A DNA stretch of 64,000 nucleotides from positions 248,001 to 312,000 of IMG/VR virus record IMGVR_UViG_3300044680_000280; one strand, given 5' to 3'. A program made the translations under genes and the position numbers. The DNA comes from a virus. Positions 32,174 through 39,764 of this stretch are shown piece by piece. Below the pieces are notes generated by a model. It saw only the letters and a list, made by a program, of their open reading frames with translations. It had not been told where the DNA came from and searched no databases. How positions within the stretch are numbered: the stretch's first letter is position 1; the number at the start of each line of letters is the position of its first letter.

Positions 32174-32482
32174 TCAGCCATCGGAATCAATTGGCTCTAT
32201 CGACTCCTCGCTGGTTGACAGCATGTGATCCCACACGGACTGACGCTTCTCGAGGGATTCCAACCCGCACTTTGAATCCAAAGCGAATTTCTGGCTGGAG
32301 GTGAGCATGAGCTTGGCTGATGTCTTCTTTTCGCTCTCCCAGAGCCAGAGAGACATCTTGATCTCGAGCTTGGCTTTCGGGGCGTACAGAAAACCCTTCT
32401 CGGACGCCTCTTGAGCCAGTTTTCTCCACACTTGTTCGAAAACGCGTTTGACCTTAAGTCGGTTATCGTTGAAAAGACCCAC
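32174..32482 (-). CDS. Tagged protein of unknown function, 102 aa
   Basis: The body has no known motif (helix, then short strands with L-W-L-W-E-S-E). Near the C-terminus, residues about 80-90, K-R-Q-S-V-W-D-H-M-L is a version of the shared terminal peptide described in the findings. Follows the 32486 gene after 3 bp on the same strand. Confidence 0.65.
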   Translation of the reverse strand: MGLFNDNRLKVKRVFEQVWRKLAQEASEKGFLYAPKAKLEIKMSLWLWESEKKTSAKLMLTSSQKFALDSKCGLESLEKRQSVWDHMLSTSEESIEPIDSDG

Positions 32483-32485
32483 GGG

Positions 32486-33160
32486 TCACCGAGACTTCGC
32501 CCAATCGACGAGCTCCTGCGTCACGATTCGCATGTTCTCCTCGGTCATGGGTTTCAGGGGGAGCTTGAACAGGACAACGCCCGATTCCTCTTCGCATGCG
32601 TCCGCAACGATGAGGGGCGACGAATGATTCTTGTTCGTCGAGACGGTTAGGACAACGCTCTCCCGCTCACCCGGCTTCTTTTCCAGGATGTAGCAAACGT
32701 CGGTCATGTGATCGTTTTCATGCGGGAAGAGTGTTCCCTTGAGACCCGAGGCCATGAAGACATCCGAGACGATATTGACCATGCCAGCCCTTCCGTCTGT
32801 AACTACACCGAATTTCGTCTTTGCCCAATCGATAAGTCGTTGAGCCGACATCAACGCATTCGCTAGATTGAGCTCCTCGTGTGGGAAGTCTCGCAGTGTC
32901 GCCCCCGATCCTTCCAGGGTGATCTCGGAACCCAACACGCGTTCCGCACTGTCGGCGTCAGGACGGTAGAGCTTTGCTCCGACCTTGTAGATCGAGAGGA
33001 CGACCCGTGCCGTTCGCCCGTGCGAATCAGCCAACATTTGGGGGAGGACATACCAGAGCGTCCAGTAATCAGAGTCGTGACCCTGATGCAGCTCGATTCG
33101 TCCTCCCAGCCCTGAATCCTCGAACACCTGCCACGCGGAGTCGGCAATGTCGTTCTGCAC
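32486..33160 (-). CDS. Two-repeat protein of unknown function, 224 aa
   Basis: Two copies of an about 105-residue domain, each ending with a helix like L-I-D-W-A-K-T-K or L-V-D-W-A-K-S-R. The neighbour gene at 33208 carries one more copy (E-L-V-D-W-W-K). The fold is alpha/beta but unrecognised. GTG start, 10 nt after a promoter element. Confidence 0.7.
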   Translation of the reverse strand: MQNDIADSAWQVFEDSGLGGRIELHQGHDSDYWTLWYVLPQMLADSHGRTARVVLSIYKVGAKLYRPDADSAERVLGSEITLEGSGATLRDFPHEELNLANALMSAQRLIDWAKTKFGVVTDGRAGMVNIVSDVFMASGLKGTLFPHENDHMTDVCYILEKKPGERESVVLTVSTNKNHSSPLIVADACEEESGVVLFKLPLKPMTEENMRIVTQELVDWAKSR

Positions 33161-33170
33161 TATTTTAGTT

Positions 33171-33177
33171 TACACCG
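33171..33177 (-). promoter_or_regulatory. GGTGTA-type promoter element
   Basis: CCGGTGTA on the - strand, 10 nt to the GTG at 33160. Confidence 0.7.
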
Positions 33178-33207
33178 GATAGTGCCCGCATGCATCTACA
33201 GAAAAAA

Positions 33208-33546
33208 TCAAGCAAATGCGGGCTTTTGGTGGCACAACTTCCACCAGTCGACGAGCTCTTGCACGACCTCTTTGACCGCGTCGACGCTTATCGTGCGGGC
33301 CCGAATCGACTTCAGAACCTTCCCCGTCTGGTCGTCGTAGACCACCGCCGAGACGATCTTTAGAGGGCTCATCGAGATCCCACACAGAGTGTATTCGGAC
33401 GGAGCCTCACCCCCGAGCCGTAGATACGGCATTTTGAAGGTGAGGCACACGTACGAACTCGTGCTAGAGGACCACTGGTTCAAACTTCGACCGAAGCCCG
33501 CTTCCCGGAGCATTTCTTCGGCGATTTTGCTTTCTTTCTTCCACAT
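33208..33546 (-). CDS. Single-repeat paralogue of the 32486 protein, 112 aa
   Basis: Same domain as in the adjacent 32486 gene, ending V-V-Q-E-L-V-D-W-W-K. N-terminus is a charged helix (W-K-K-E-S-K-I-A-E-E). Tandem duplication followed by fusion would explain the pair. Confidence 0.65.
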   Translation of the reverse strand: MWKKESKIAEEMLREAGFGRSLNQWSSSTSSYVCLTFKMPYLRLGGEAPSEYTLCGISMSPLKIVSAVVYDDQTGKVLKSIRARTISVDAVKEVVQELVDWWKLCHQKPAFA

Positions 33547-33579
33547 GACGACATCCCACCCCCACGACGGGGTGAATGG

Positions 33580-33586
33580 TACACCG
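33580..33586 (-). promoter_or_regulatory. GGTGTA-type promoter element
   Basis: CGGTGTA on the - strand, 33 nt before the ATG; a CACCCC/GGGGTG hairpin lies in the short leader. Confidence 0.55.
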
Positions 33587-33611
33587 GAGGACTGACGTGC
33601 GCCCGTCCTTT

Positions 33612-33812
33612 TTAAAGCTCGCGCGATAGCGAGAGCTCTATCTCGATTCGGGACAACACGACGGTGACAGCCTCGTCCATGTCGATCTCGTCCTGTAGGT
33701 GCTGAGTCATTTCGGGTTGTGGTTCGACCGCTCTAAATTCTTGCTTTTCCATTGACTTTGTATCCTGGTGTTCTTTCGTCATTCCCGGAGGGAATAAGTT
33801 ATTACCAGACAC
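33612..33812 (-). CDS. Small acidic protein, 66 aa
   Basis: Acidic helix near the end (D-E-I-D-M-D-E-A-V-T-V-V-L). Overlaps the upstream 33802 gene by 11 bp. No family recognised. Confidence 0.55.
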   Translation of the reverse strand: MSGNNLFPPGMTKEHQDTKSMEKQEFRAVEPQPEMTQHLQDEIDMDEAVTVVLSRIEIELSLSREL

Positions 33813-34044
33813 CCCAGCACATCGCGGCCGTCTCGACGAAGACGTTCGACTTCATCTGGACCTTCGACTGAGCCCCGATTCTGAAAAGCAGGGGCTCCTC
33901 CGGGTCGTCCGTCGCGACGATTAGCATGGAAAGGACTTGGGGCTTGTTGTTCGGCAGAAGGCCGATAAAGCGGTACGTCTTGGGTCCGTGGTAGAAGACG
34001 TCGCCCTGGTTGAGTTTCGAAGCCTGTTTTTCTTTGATGAGCAC
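33802..34044 (-). CDS. Protein of unknown function, 80 aa
   Basis: GTG start at 34044 with AAGGAG upstream; longer frames to 34182 are not supported because they overlap the previous gene. The sequence L-N-Q-G-D-V-F-Y-H and following strands suggest a small barrel. Overlaps the 34049 gene stop region closely, so translation is coupled. Confidence 0.6.
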   Translation of the reverse strand: MLIKEKQASKLNQGDVFYHGPKTYRFIGLLPNNKPQVLSMLIVATDDPEEPLLFRIGAQSKVQMKSNVFVETAAMCWGVW

Positions 34045-34048
34045 CGGG

Positions 34049-34306
34049 TCACTCCTTGGGCGTTTCGCCCGCTGCACTGAGCCACGTGTCGAGCCTCGTC
34101 GAGTTCGTGAAGTTGCGCATGACGTCGCTACGGACGCGACGGACTTTGCTTGCCTGGCTCGTCGTCTTTTTACCCGTCGCAAGCAGACGCCGAGCCGCTT
34201 TTCGTCGGTTACGGTCGTTTCGCCACTCGGCGGTAAGTTCGTGATTTTCGTCGAACTTCACGGGGCGACTCATGTGTAAAACCTGAAGGGCGGTCTTGAT
34301 GTCCAT
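34049..34306 (-). CDS. Basic helical protein, 85 aa
   Basis: Arg/Lys-rich throughout (R-N-D-R-N-R-R-K-A-A-R-R). Probably binds nucleic acid. Start is 10 nt after a promoter element. Confidence 0.65.
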   Translation of the reverse strand: MDIKTALQVLHMSRPVKFDENHELTAEWRNDRNRRKAARRLLATGKKTTSQASKVRRVRSDVMRNFTNSTRLDTWLSAAGETPKE

Positions 34307-34316
34307 TCCCCATTAT

Positions 34317-34323
34317 TACACCG
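34317..34323 (-). promoter_or_regulatory. GGTGTA-type promoter element
   Basis: CCGGTGTAATAATGG on the - strand, 10 nt to the ATG at 34306. Confidence 0.7.
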
Positions 34324-34350
34324 GAGACACCCCGGACTCAGCCAGAAAAA

Positions 34351-34521
34351 TCAGTCGATGACGAGCAAGGTCTCCAGTTCGTGGGTCACCCCGTCGCGGG
34401 GCTGTGCCCACTTGTGGTTGCACTCTGGGCACTGCTTGATGAGGCGGTCCCGCTTGACGAGTCGGAGCTCGATCTTTTCCGCGGGGCAGTGGCATTCGGG
34501 GCAGTGTGCGTCTGTGGCCAT
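34351..34521 (-). CDS. Zinc-ribbon protein, 56 aa
   Basis: C-P-E-C-H-C near residue 6 and C-P-E-C-N-H near 31 form a zinc ribbon of the transcription-factor type. ATG at 34521 follows AGGGAAACG; function unknown. Confidence 0.65.
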   Translation of the reverse strand: MATDAHCPECHCPAEKIELRLVKRDRLIKQCPECNHKWAQPRDGVTHELETLLVID

Positions 34522-34615
34522 GTTCGTTTCCCTCACCCTAGTAGAACGGAAGGAGCCCAGGAACCTTTACCTTGAGCTCCTATTTGGTCAGAATGCTCGG
34601 TACGCCGAGACAGCC

Positions 34616-34861
34616 TCAGGCCACCTTCACGGCTGGCATCGAGGGCACCGTGGGGCGATCGTTCGGGCCACGACGGCTCTCTTCGAGCAACTTGAGGAGC
34701 TCCGCCTTGTTGATCTCTCGCGTCGGGCGAAACGGGGGAGCCTGAATCTCTACGACATTCGCGAAAGCAACGAGGGCGTCTTCAATTGAGTCGAATGGCT
34801 CATCCAGTCCGACCACGGGCTCGAGTTTGTCGATCTGGTCCAGGGTGTCTTCGGCTTCCAT
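34616..34861 (-). CDS. Acidic protein of unknown function, 81 aa
   Basis: Acidic N-terminal half, then P-P-F-R-P-T-R-E-I-N-K-A-E and a helix. Preceded by a TTGAAC-class promoter and GAGGT. No family recognised. Confidence 0.6.
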   Translation of the reverse strand: MEAEDTLDQIDKLEPVVGLDEPFDSIEDALVAFANVVEIQAPPFRPTREINKAELLKLLEESRRGPNDRPTVPSMPAVKVA

Positions 34862-34882
34862 TGTGATCTACCTCTTGCAAGA

Positions 34883-34911
34883 TAGTACGGCCGGTCAGAA
34901 GCGAAGTTCAA
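34883..34911 (-). promoter_or_regulatory. TTGAAC-class promoter
   Basis: TTGAAC, 17 nt, GTACTA; 21 nt to the ATG at 34861. Confidence 0.6.
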
Positions 34912-34930
34912 TAGCCGGCGGACAAAAACG

Positions 34931-35164
34931 TCACACTAACGTTTCTTTCAAGCTTTCGATCCTGGCTACCGCACGACCCCCCTGAAGGAGGAGCACCCGC
35001 TTCTCGCCTCGTTTCATGGCCTCGAAAAATGCCGACCACGCGTCCCGCTCCGATAGGTTCTCGTGTAGGAGAACGTCGTTTACAATGACGGTGAAAATCG
35101 ACCTATCGATAGGCGGGGGTACGCTGACTCTGAAAACTCGTCTCCCGCTTCCCCTACGCCGCAT
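34931..35164 (-). CDS. Protein of unknown function, 77 aa (paralogue of 35880)
   Basis: The core F-T-V-I-V-N-D-V followed by D-A-W-S-A-F-F-E-A-M-K and L-L-L-Q-G-G-R is shared with the 35880 protein. Basic N-terminus. Unknown function. Confidence 0.65.
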   Translation of the reverse strand: MRRRGSGRRVFRVSVPPPIDRSIFTVIVNDVLLHENLSERDAWSAFFEAMKRGEKRVLLLQGGRAVARIESLKETLV

Positions 35165-35169
35165 GCCTC

Positions 35170-35457
35170 CTAGCTTAGCAGTTCAGGAGGGGTCCAGCGA
35201 GGTTGTTCCTTGTTTTGGGGCTCGGGGAGCGGAGCGTCACTCTCGGGAACGAAGACCTTGAAGGCACCGAATTTGGTTTCCATCGTGGTCCAAAGAACCC
35301 GGATGACGTAGTCGTCGCCGAGAGCGGGGACATTGACCTCGAAGTGCGACTTCAGCACCTTGGTGACCGTGCCATTAAGGGCACCGCTGACGAACTTTTG
35401 GCAAACCCGGACGGTCTGCCCTTTGTTGACCACTTGGACGGTTTTGGGGTCACTCAT
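35170..35457 (-). CDS. SH3-like small protein, 95 aa
   Basis: V-N-K-G-Q-T-V-R-V followed by G-A-L-N-G-T-V-T-K-V-L-K resembles KOW/SH3-type barrels; proline-rich tail. Overlaps the 35450 gene. Confidence 0.6.
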   Translation of the reverse strand: MSDPKTVQVVNKGQTVRVCQKFVSGALNGTVTKVLKSHFEVNVPALGDDYVIRVLWTTMETKFGAFKVFVPESDAPLPEPQNKEQPRWTPPELLS

Positions 35458-35638
35458 TTTTCTTCTCCTTCAAAATGGGCGGATACTTCGAAGACTTCCT
35501 CGGAACCTCCTCCTCCTCGATCGGGGGAACCACCTTTCCGAGGATGTGGGCCACCAGAGCTCGCGCGGCCTTGAACTTTTGGCTCGATTCTCGACGTTCG
35601 GCTTCTCTAGCCGGAGCTTTCGGCCACTCGTCACTCAT
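35450..35638 (-). CDS. Charged small protein, 62 aa
   Basis: Helical (residues 8-32) then acidic and Lys-rich tail (E-E-E-E-V-P-R-K). The ATG at 35638 overlaps the upstream gene's end only slightly; the longer frame is not needed. Confidence 0.55.
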   Translation of the reverse strand: MSDEWPKAPAREAERRESSQKFKAARALVAHILGKVVPPIEEEEVPRKSSKYPPILKEKKNE

Positions 35639-35649
35639 CGGTTTCACTC

Positions 35650-35883
35650 TCACCCCCGCGAGGGTGCCCCCTTGCGCTTTCGGTTCGGTCTTGCTGTCCG
35701 CACAAACGACTTCATGAACACTTTTGCCCACCTTTCGGGAATGACCCGAGCGTTTGGACCTTTACCCTGGACCGCATTGAGCGCCAGGTCAAGCACGGAA
35801 CCGTGGATACGATTCACGTGCGTCCAGTGGCCCTGAATTGAACCCTCCCTCTTTGCCTGTCGGCGACTCGTGATCTCGTTCAC
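35650..35883 (-). CDS. Basic protein of unknown function, 77 aa
   Basis: GTG start overlapping the stop of the 35880 gene (GTGA). Basic throughout, ending R-P-N-R-K-R-K-G. No family recognised. Confidence 0.55.
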   Translation of the reverse strand: MNEITSRRQAKREGSIQGHWTHVNRIHGSVLDLALNAVQGKGPNARVIPERWAKVFMKSFVRTARPNRKRKGAPSRG

Positions 35884-36104
35884 GGACGGTCCCCCATTTG
35901 AGCGAGGGGACGCCCGTTTCGCAAAAGTCGAACCCGTCGATCCTGCCGGATCGACGCAAAGAACGACGCCCAGGCTTCCTTCTCGCCGAGCTCTTCGCCC
36001 TTCACGACATCGTCCACGATGACCGTGTAATCGCGAAACACTTCCTTCTCCGGCATTTGATGCTCCAGACGGGAAAGCTCCCGCCACTTGTTCTTGGTAC
36101 CCAC
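35880..36104 (-). CDS. Protein of unknown function, 74 aa (paralogue of 34931)
   Basis: Shares Y-T-V-I-V-D-D-V, E-A-W-A-S-F-F-A-S-I and L-L-R-N-G-R with the 34931 protein. GTG start 8 nt after a promoter element. Confidence 0.65.
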   Translation of the reverse strand: MGTKNKWRELSRLEHQMPEKEVFRDYTVIVDDVVKGEELGEKEAWASFFASIRQDRRVRLLRNGRPLAQMGDRP

Positions 36105-36112
36105 GGTTATAG

Positions 36113-36119
36113 TACACCG
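36113..36119 (-). promoter_or_regulatory. GGTGTA-type promoter element
   Basis: CCGGTGTACTATAA on the - strand, 8 nt to the GTG at 36104. Confidence 0.65.
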
Positions 36120-36141
36120 GTCAGGGGTAGAAGTTCAAGGT

Positions 36142-36501
36142 TCAGGCGTCGTTCGTGACGAGATCCGTTCGAATCGTCAGGTCGAACGGGGACTCCGCAG
36201 CGAGGACTTCCCGGGGTAGGCTGTACGTGTCGGCCAAAGTCATGTTGACCATCGAAAGGAGAGCTCGCTGGGGGAAGACGATGCTGTACGTCAGCAGGGC
36301 CTGGCGTGGACGGCCGAACTGGTCGGCGTCCACGTTCGCAGACTTCATCCACGCCTCGAGCCAGGCGACGTACGCCGGATGGCCCATATCGGTGTAGCCC
36401 TCAAGCACGATGTTTCGGCAGAGGTCCTTCAGCTCCTGCATCTCTTCGTGGTTCATGTAGGGTTTGAACAGGAGGGTCGTCGAGTCCACTTCGTAGCTCA
36501 T
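36142..36501 (-). CDS. Protein of unknown function, 119 aa
   Basis: ATG at 36501 follows GGAGAACGA. Sequence F-K-P-Y-M-N-H-E-E-M-Q-E then Y-V-A-W-L-E-A-W-M suggests a helical bundle, with a beta end. Overlaps the 36498 gene stop (ATGA), so it is coupled. No family recognised. Confidence 0.6.
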   Translation of the reverse strand: MSYEVDSTTLLFKPYMNHEEMQELKDLCRNIVLEGYTDMGHPAYVAWLEAWMKSANVDADQFGRPRQALLTYSIVFPQRALLSMVNMTLADTYSLPREVLAAESPFDLTIRTDLVTNDA

Positions 36502-36926
36502 TGTTCGTTCTCCGTTGGGGTTGGATTCGTGGAAGGGGCTCCGCATGTGCATGAATCGCAAATCTCGCACACATAGAGCCCGTGATCGTTACAGGAAATG
36601 GGAATGGCACACGTTAGGGCGAGGCGCCGCTGGCAGCCGATCGCGTGCTGTCGAGCCTTTTCGCAGACGCACTGAATGAGCTGGCAGTCACAGTCCGCAA
36701 CTCGACCGACGGCCATGTACTCGTCCAATGACATTTTGCCAAGAACCTTGTAGACACCGTTTTCATCGGGGATATCTGAAAAAAGTATAACCTCGGTACC
36801 GTCATGCGACGCCCCGTTTATGGCCCGAATCAACTCCTGGTACGGTCCCTCTTCGGGTATGGATCCCTCTTCGGGTATGGATCCCTCTTCGGGTATGGAT
36901 CCCTCTTCGGGTATGGGGTCAGACAT
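36498..36926 (-). CDS. Cys-rich protein with N-terminal tandem repeats, 142 aa
   Basis: Residues 4-28 are four IPEEG-S/P repeats encoded by near-perfect 18-bp direct repeats. The C-terminal half has C-D-C-Q, C-V-C, C-Q-R and a cluster C-E-I-C-D-S-C-T-C, so one or two zinc sites are likely. The repeat array could slip and vary in length between isolates. Confidence 0.65.
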   Translation of the reverse strand: MSDPIPEEGSIPEEGSIPEEGSIPEEGPYQELIRAINGASHDGTEVILFSDIPDENGVYKVLGKMSLDEYMAVGRVADCDCQLIQCVCEKARQHAIGCQRRLALTCAIPISCNDHGLYVCEICDSCTCGAPSTNPTPTENEQ

Positions 36927-37401
36927 CGAGACAGTCGATTCGCCACCGGGTCAAACGGCAAATATCCCCCTCTGAGTCGCTCATGAGACTGAGGAGCAGG
37001 CCTTCTCCGAGGCTTGTTCGCATCTTGATGTTCTCAATGCACTGGCTCGGAGTGAGAAAAATCTTGCCGTACGGCACGGTGGGTGAATCGACTGACTCAA
37101 GCCCGGCAAGCCAATCGAGCCAACGTTTCCGCTCGGCATCGAGATCGACACTTTTGGTCGGGGGCGTAGGACGGTACTCGCTCCCGTACGCCGTCAGGAT
37201 GACTCGAGACGGGCCCGTCATGTCGACGGGGGTACAGGTCGTTTGGCTCCTGTCGAGCCAAGCCTGGGGCGTCTCGTCGCCCGCTTGACCCATGGCGAGG
37301 TATCGGGCCATTTCCTCCGTCTCCGCCAGGATGACGAGACCGAGCGTTTTGTTGGGCGCGTCCTCGACGGGACCGATGAGTTCGAGATGCCAGAGCTCCA
37401 T
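36919..37401 (-). CDS. Protein of unknown function, 160 aa
   Basis: Start placed at 37401, 12 nt after the promoter element; the in-frame ATG at 37410 is only 3 nt from it. The protein begins L-W-H-L-E-L-I-G-P-V and is alpha/beta with D-W-L-A-G-L. Overlaps the 36498 gene by 8 bp. No family recognised. Confidence 0.65.
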   Translation of the reverse strand: MELWHLELIGPVEDAPNKTLGLVILAETEEMARYLAMGQAGDETPQAWLDRSQTTCTPVDMTGPSRVILTAYGSEYRPTPPTKSVDLDAERKRWLDWLAGLESVDSPTVPYGKIFLTPSQCIENIKMRTSLGEGLLLSLMSDSEGDICRLTRWRIDCLDV

Positions 37402-37412
37402 GAATTCCATCC

Positions 37413-37565
37413 TTACACCGGAGAGGGGGGCTCAACCGCCCCTTTTTTGCCCTCGAGTATCCGTTTCACACGAAGCTCCCGCTGGGCCAGCTTGAGCAAG
37501 ATCTCCATCACCGCGAGTTCGAGCCGATCGTACTCCCTGTTGGCTGAGGTCGAGATGCTCTCCAT
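37413..37565 (-). CDS. Small helical protein, 50 aa
   Basis: Helical, charged (E-Y-D-R-L-E-L-A-V-M-E-I-L-L). Its TAA stop is part of the next promoter element, GGTGTAA. No family recognised. Confidence 0.55.
   Translation of the reverse strand: MESISTSANREYDRLELAVMEILLKLAQRELRVKRILEGKKGAVEPPSPV
37414..37420 (-). promoter_or_regulatory. GGTGTA-type promoter element overlapping a stop codon
   Basis: CCGGTGTAAGG on the - strand provides the stop of the 37413 gene and drives the 36919 gene. Confidence 0.65.
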
Positions 37566-37568
37566 GTG

Positions 37569-38045
37569 TTAGTTCGCGTGACGTATTCTGACCGCACCGT
37601 TCATTCCACCACATTCGGAGAACATGTCCGGTGGCCAGCGCCGCACCGCCTCTTCGACGGCATCCCTCCACGTGCCCGTGTTGATCCCCGCGTACTCTTC
37701 AGCGGTCGTGGATTCTCCGTTGAATCCACTGACAAAGAAAAGCCACGGACCGGCGGCTTCGTCGGAATGCTTTGCCAAAAGGGCGTCCTTAACTTGCTGT
37801 TTGGTTTCCGCCAAACGACGAGGAGCCTCCTCCTCTTCCCTCTTTTTGCGAGCCCTCTCAGTTTGAGCTTGTTTTTCCCGGTGGAGCCGATCTTCGCGCA
37901 ACGTGTTGCGGAACTCCGCCATTCTCCGGGTCAGAACCTCGAGACGACGTCTCACGGGCCCATCTACAGCAGGCACCGTCTCATCCAAGAACTGCACCAG
38001 GACGTCGTAATCCTCCTCATTCAACTGCTGAAGCTTCTTCGCCAT
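37569..38045 (-). CDS. Protein with central charged helix, 158 aa
   Basis: Residues 40-85 form a strongly charged helix (R-A-R-K-K-R-E-E-E-E). The C-terminal third (G-P-W-L-F-F-V-S-G-F-N-G) looks like a separate small domain. No family recognised. Confidence 0.6.
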   Translation of the reverse strand: MAKKLQQLNEEDYDVLVQFLDETVPAVDGPVRRRLEVLTRRMAEFRNTLREDRLHREKQAQTERARKKREEEEAPRRLAETKQQVKDALLAKHSDEAAGPWLFFVSGFNGESTTAEEYAGINTGTWRDAVEEAVRRWPPDMFSECGGMNGAVRIRHAN

Positions 38046-38051
38046 GATCTC

Positions 38052-38522
38052 TCACTCCTCGGGTCTTTTGGCTCGCTTCCCTTCCAACCATTTCAGTAGG
38101 TCAACCCGTCCTGAGTAGAGCACGGGAATTGTCTGCGCTTCCGCGAGATCCGCCGCGCACAGCCGGTGGTGCCCGTCAACGAGAACGAGAATGGGGTAAA
38201 CATGACCGTTCGCGCATTTGTTGTCGAGCACAATCGGATCGAGAGCCTCCCCCGATCGCAACATCTCGTAGAAGTACCGAATCCGACCCCAATGCCACGC
38301 GTACTGGTGACGCTCTCGCATAAGACGAGATTGCCATGGGTGGGGGTACGAGCGGTCGGCCTCCTCAACGTACTCCTCCTCGGGGGGATACCGCAGGACA
38401 AACTCAAGACGTCGCTCGCGATCGGCGTTCCCGCTGTCGTCACGGGAACCACCGAAGAGAGATACAAAAGGATCGTATACTTCGCGTACTCGACTGACGA
38501 GTACAATGTTTTCCGTCAGCAT
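38052..38522 (-). CDS. ParB/sulfiredoxin-like nuclease-fold protein, 156 aa
   Basis: The C-terminal part has L-D-P-I-V-L-D, then I-L-V-L-V-D-G-H-H-R-L-C-A-A, matching the D-G-x-H-R signature of ParB-like (ParBc) domains. These bind CTP in ParB and ATP in sulfiredoxin; phages use them in DNA modification and regulation. No helix-turn-helix is evident. Confidence 0.7.
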   Translation of the reverse strand: MLTENIVLVSRVREVYDPFVSLFGGSRDDSGNADRERRLEFVLRYPPEEEYVEEADRSYPHPWQSRLMRERHQYAWHWGRIRYFYEMLRSGEALDPIVLDNKCANGHVYPILVLVDGHHRLCAADLAEAQTIPVLYSGRVDLLKWLEGKRAKRPEE

Positions 38523-38821
38523 CAATGATCCCCCGCGGGACCGGCACGGTACCCGGCCGATCTGATCCAAAAATGTCTGACCCCCTGATCGATGGTCGCA
38601 CTCGTCGCAGTGAAGTACTCGACCGCATACTTCAACACATCCGGCTCGAAGTCGCAGGAGTCGGGGTTGATGCAAGCGTTGATCGGCCCCTTTGGGTCCT
38701 CTCGGTTTTCAACGAGACTGAACGCCGACCGAAGGATCGTGTTCTCGACGAGCATCCTCGTTGCAAACGTAGGGGCGGCGTCCGTAACCATCTTCAAAAC
38801 CGCGAGACTGATTCGTTCCAT
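38522..38821 (-). CDS. Protein of unknown function, 99 aa
   Basis: Helical N-terminus, then C-I-N-P-D-S-C-D-F. Its ATG lies 6 nt after TGTACT of a TTGAAC-class promoter. No family recognised. Confidence 0.6.
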   Translation of the reverse strand: MERISLAVLKMVTDAAPTFATRMLVENTILRSAFSLVENREDPKGPINACINPDSCDFEPDVLKYAVEYFTATSATIDQGVRHFWIRSAGYRAGPAGDH

Positions 38822-38827
38822 GTCAGC

Positions 38828-38855
38828 AGTACAACGCGATCCGCGCCGAGTTCAA
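38828..38855 (-). promoter_or_regulatory. TTGAAC-class promoter
   Basis: TTGAAC, 16 nt, TGTACT, 6 nt, ATG at 38821; leaderless. Confidence 0.7.
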
Positions 38856-38899
38856 CCGAAATCGACAGCTCTACCGAACGGTGTCACCGCCCAATTCTC

Positions 38900-39265
38900 T
38901 CACATTTGAATGTCAAGCACTTGGGCAACGAGCCTGAGCTGAGCATCCTCATCCAAGGCACGAAAGTCTCGGAGAGTCTCCTCGAGCTCGGGCGGAACGC
39001 GGGGCACGTCGTCCATTGCCAGACACTTTTGTACATGAAAGACAAGGTCCTCCCCAAACCAATCGATTGCGGCCCCATCCCGCCATTTGATCAAGGCCTC
39101 GAGCTTCTGGGACGCCCGTTCTTCTGGGACGCCGCCCTCGATGAAGTCTACGACAGCCGCAGAGCAAGTTACGCACATGTTGAAGCACTCCCCTTTTTGA
39201 AGGAGGCTTCCTCCAATCTCTTCCTTCGAGATCCTCTTTCGGCACCTGGCACAAAACTCTTCCAT
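38900..39265 (-). CDS. Zinc-ribbon protein, 121 aa
   Basis: C-A-R-C near residue 5 and C-V-T-C near 30 make an N-terminal zinc ribbon. The rest is helical, ending with a hydrophobic amphipathic helix. ATG at 39265 follows GAGGTACC. Confidence 0.65.
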   Translation of the reverse strand: MEEFCARCRKRISKEEIGGSLLQKGECFNMCVTCSAAVVDFIEGGVPEERASQKLEALIKWRDGAAIDWFGEDLVFHVQKCLAMDDVPRVPPELEETLRDFRALDEDAQLRLVAQVLDIQM

Positions 39266-39297
39266 GGTACCTCTACTCGTACGCCCGTTTGGGTTGA

Positions 39298-39326
39298 AAT
39301 GCACGAACTAAATGGGCCGCGGTCAA
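39298..39326 (-). promoter_or_regulatory. Sigma70-like promoter
   Basis: TTGACC, 17 nt, TGCATT on the - strand; 32 nt before the ATG at 39265. The rest of 39266-39425 holds only a CCCGTCC/GGACGGG hairpin (39341-39360). Confidence 0.4.
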
Positions 39327-39425
39327 CCCGTGGTGCCGTACCCGTCCCCGGCCGGACGGGCTGCAAAGCCAGAGGTCAAAAAAGACACGGTTCGTTACAA
39401 AATAGTTTCTGAAACCAAAAACCTC

Positions 39426-39432
39426 CGGTGTA
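39426..39432 (+). promoter_or_regulatory. GGTGTA-type promoter element
   Basis: CCGGTGTATTGACTAG, 10 nt to the ATG at 39443. Confidence 0.7.
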
Positions 39433-39442
39433 TTGACTAGCT

Positions 39443-39760
39443 ATGGACACCCTTTCAACCCAAATCAAAAACCTCGCCGCTCAATTCGCCGACGACGTCG
39501 TCACGGCCTTCCTGTCCTCGTCTCCGAACGAGATTCAGAGCCTGACGAGCCGCCCCCGAACCACCACCACCGCCGCTCGCGCCCCGCGGACCACGAATCC
39601 GGCAACGCGCTCTGGACGCCTCCCCAAAATCCAGAGTCGATTGTATCAGGTCGGAGACCGCTTCTACCTCGACACGAGCGACGGCCGGACCTACACCAGC
39701 ACCCGAAAGCGAGACCTCATCCGACGCGCCGCCGCGCGCGGTATCGAAGTCAACGTCTGA
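39443..39760 (+). CDS. Protein of unknown function, 105 aa
   Basis: N-terminal helix, then a Thr/Ala/Arg-rich low-complexity linker (residues 38-58) and a small domain with Y-L-D-T-S-D-G-R-T-Y. Modular plan and basic linker suggest a DNA-associated protein; no family recognised. Confidence 0.6.
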   Translation: MDTLSTQIKNLAAQFADDVVTAFLSSSPNEIQSLTSRPRTTTTAARAPRTTNPATRSGRLPKIQSRLYQVGDRFYLDTSDGRTYTSTRKRDLIRRAAARGIEVNV

Positions 39761-39764
39761 AAGA

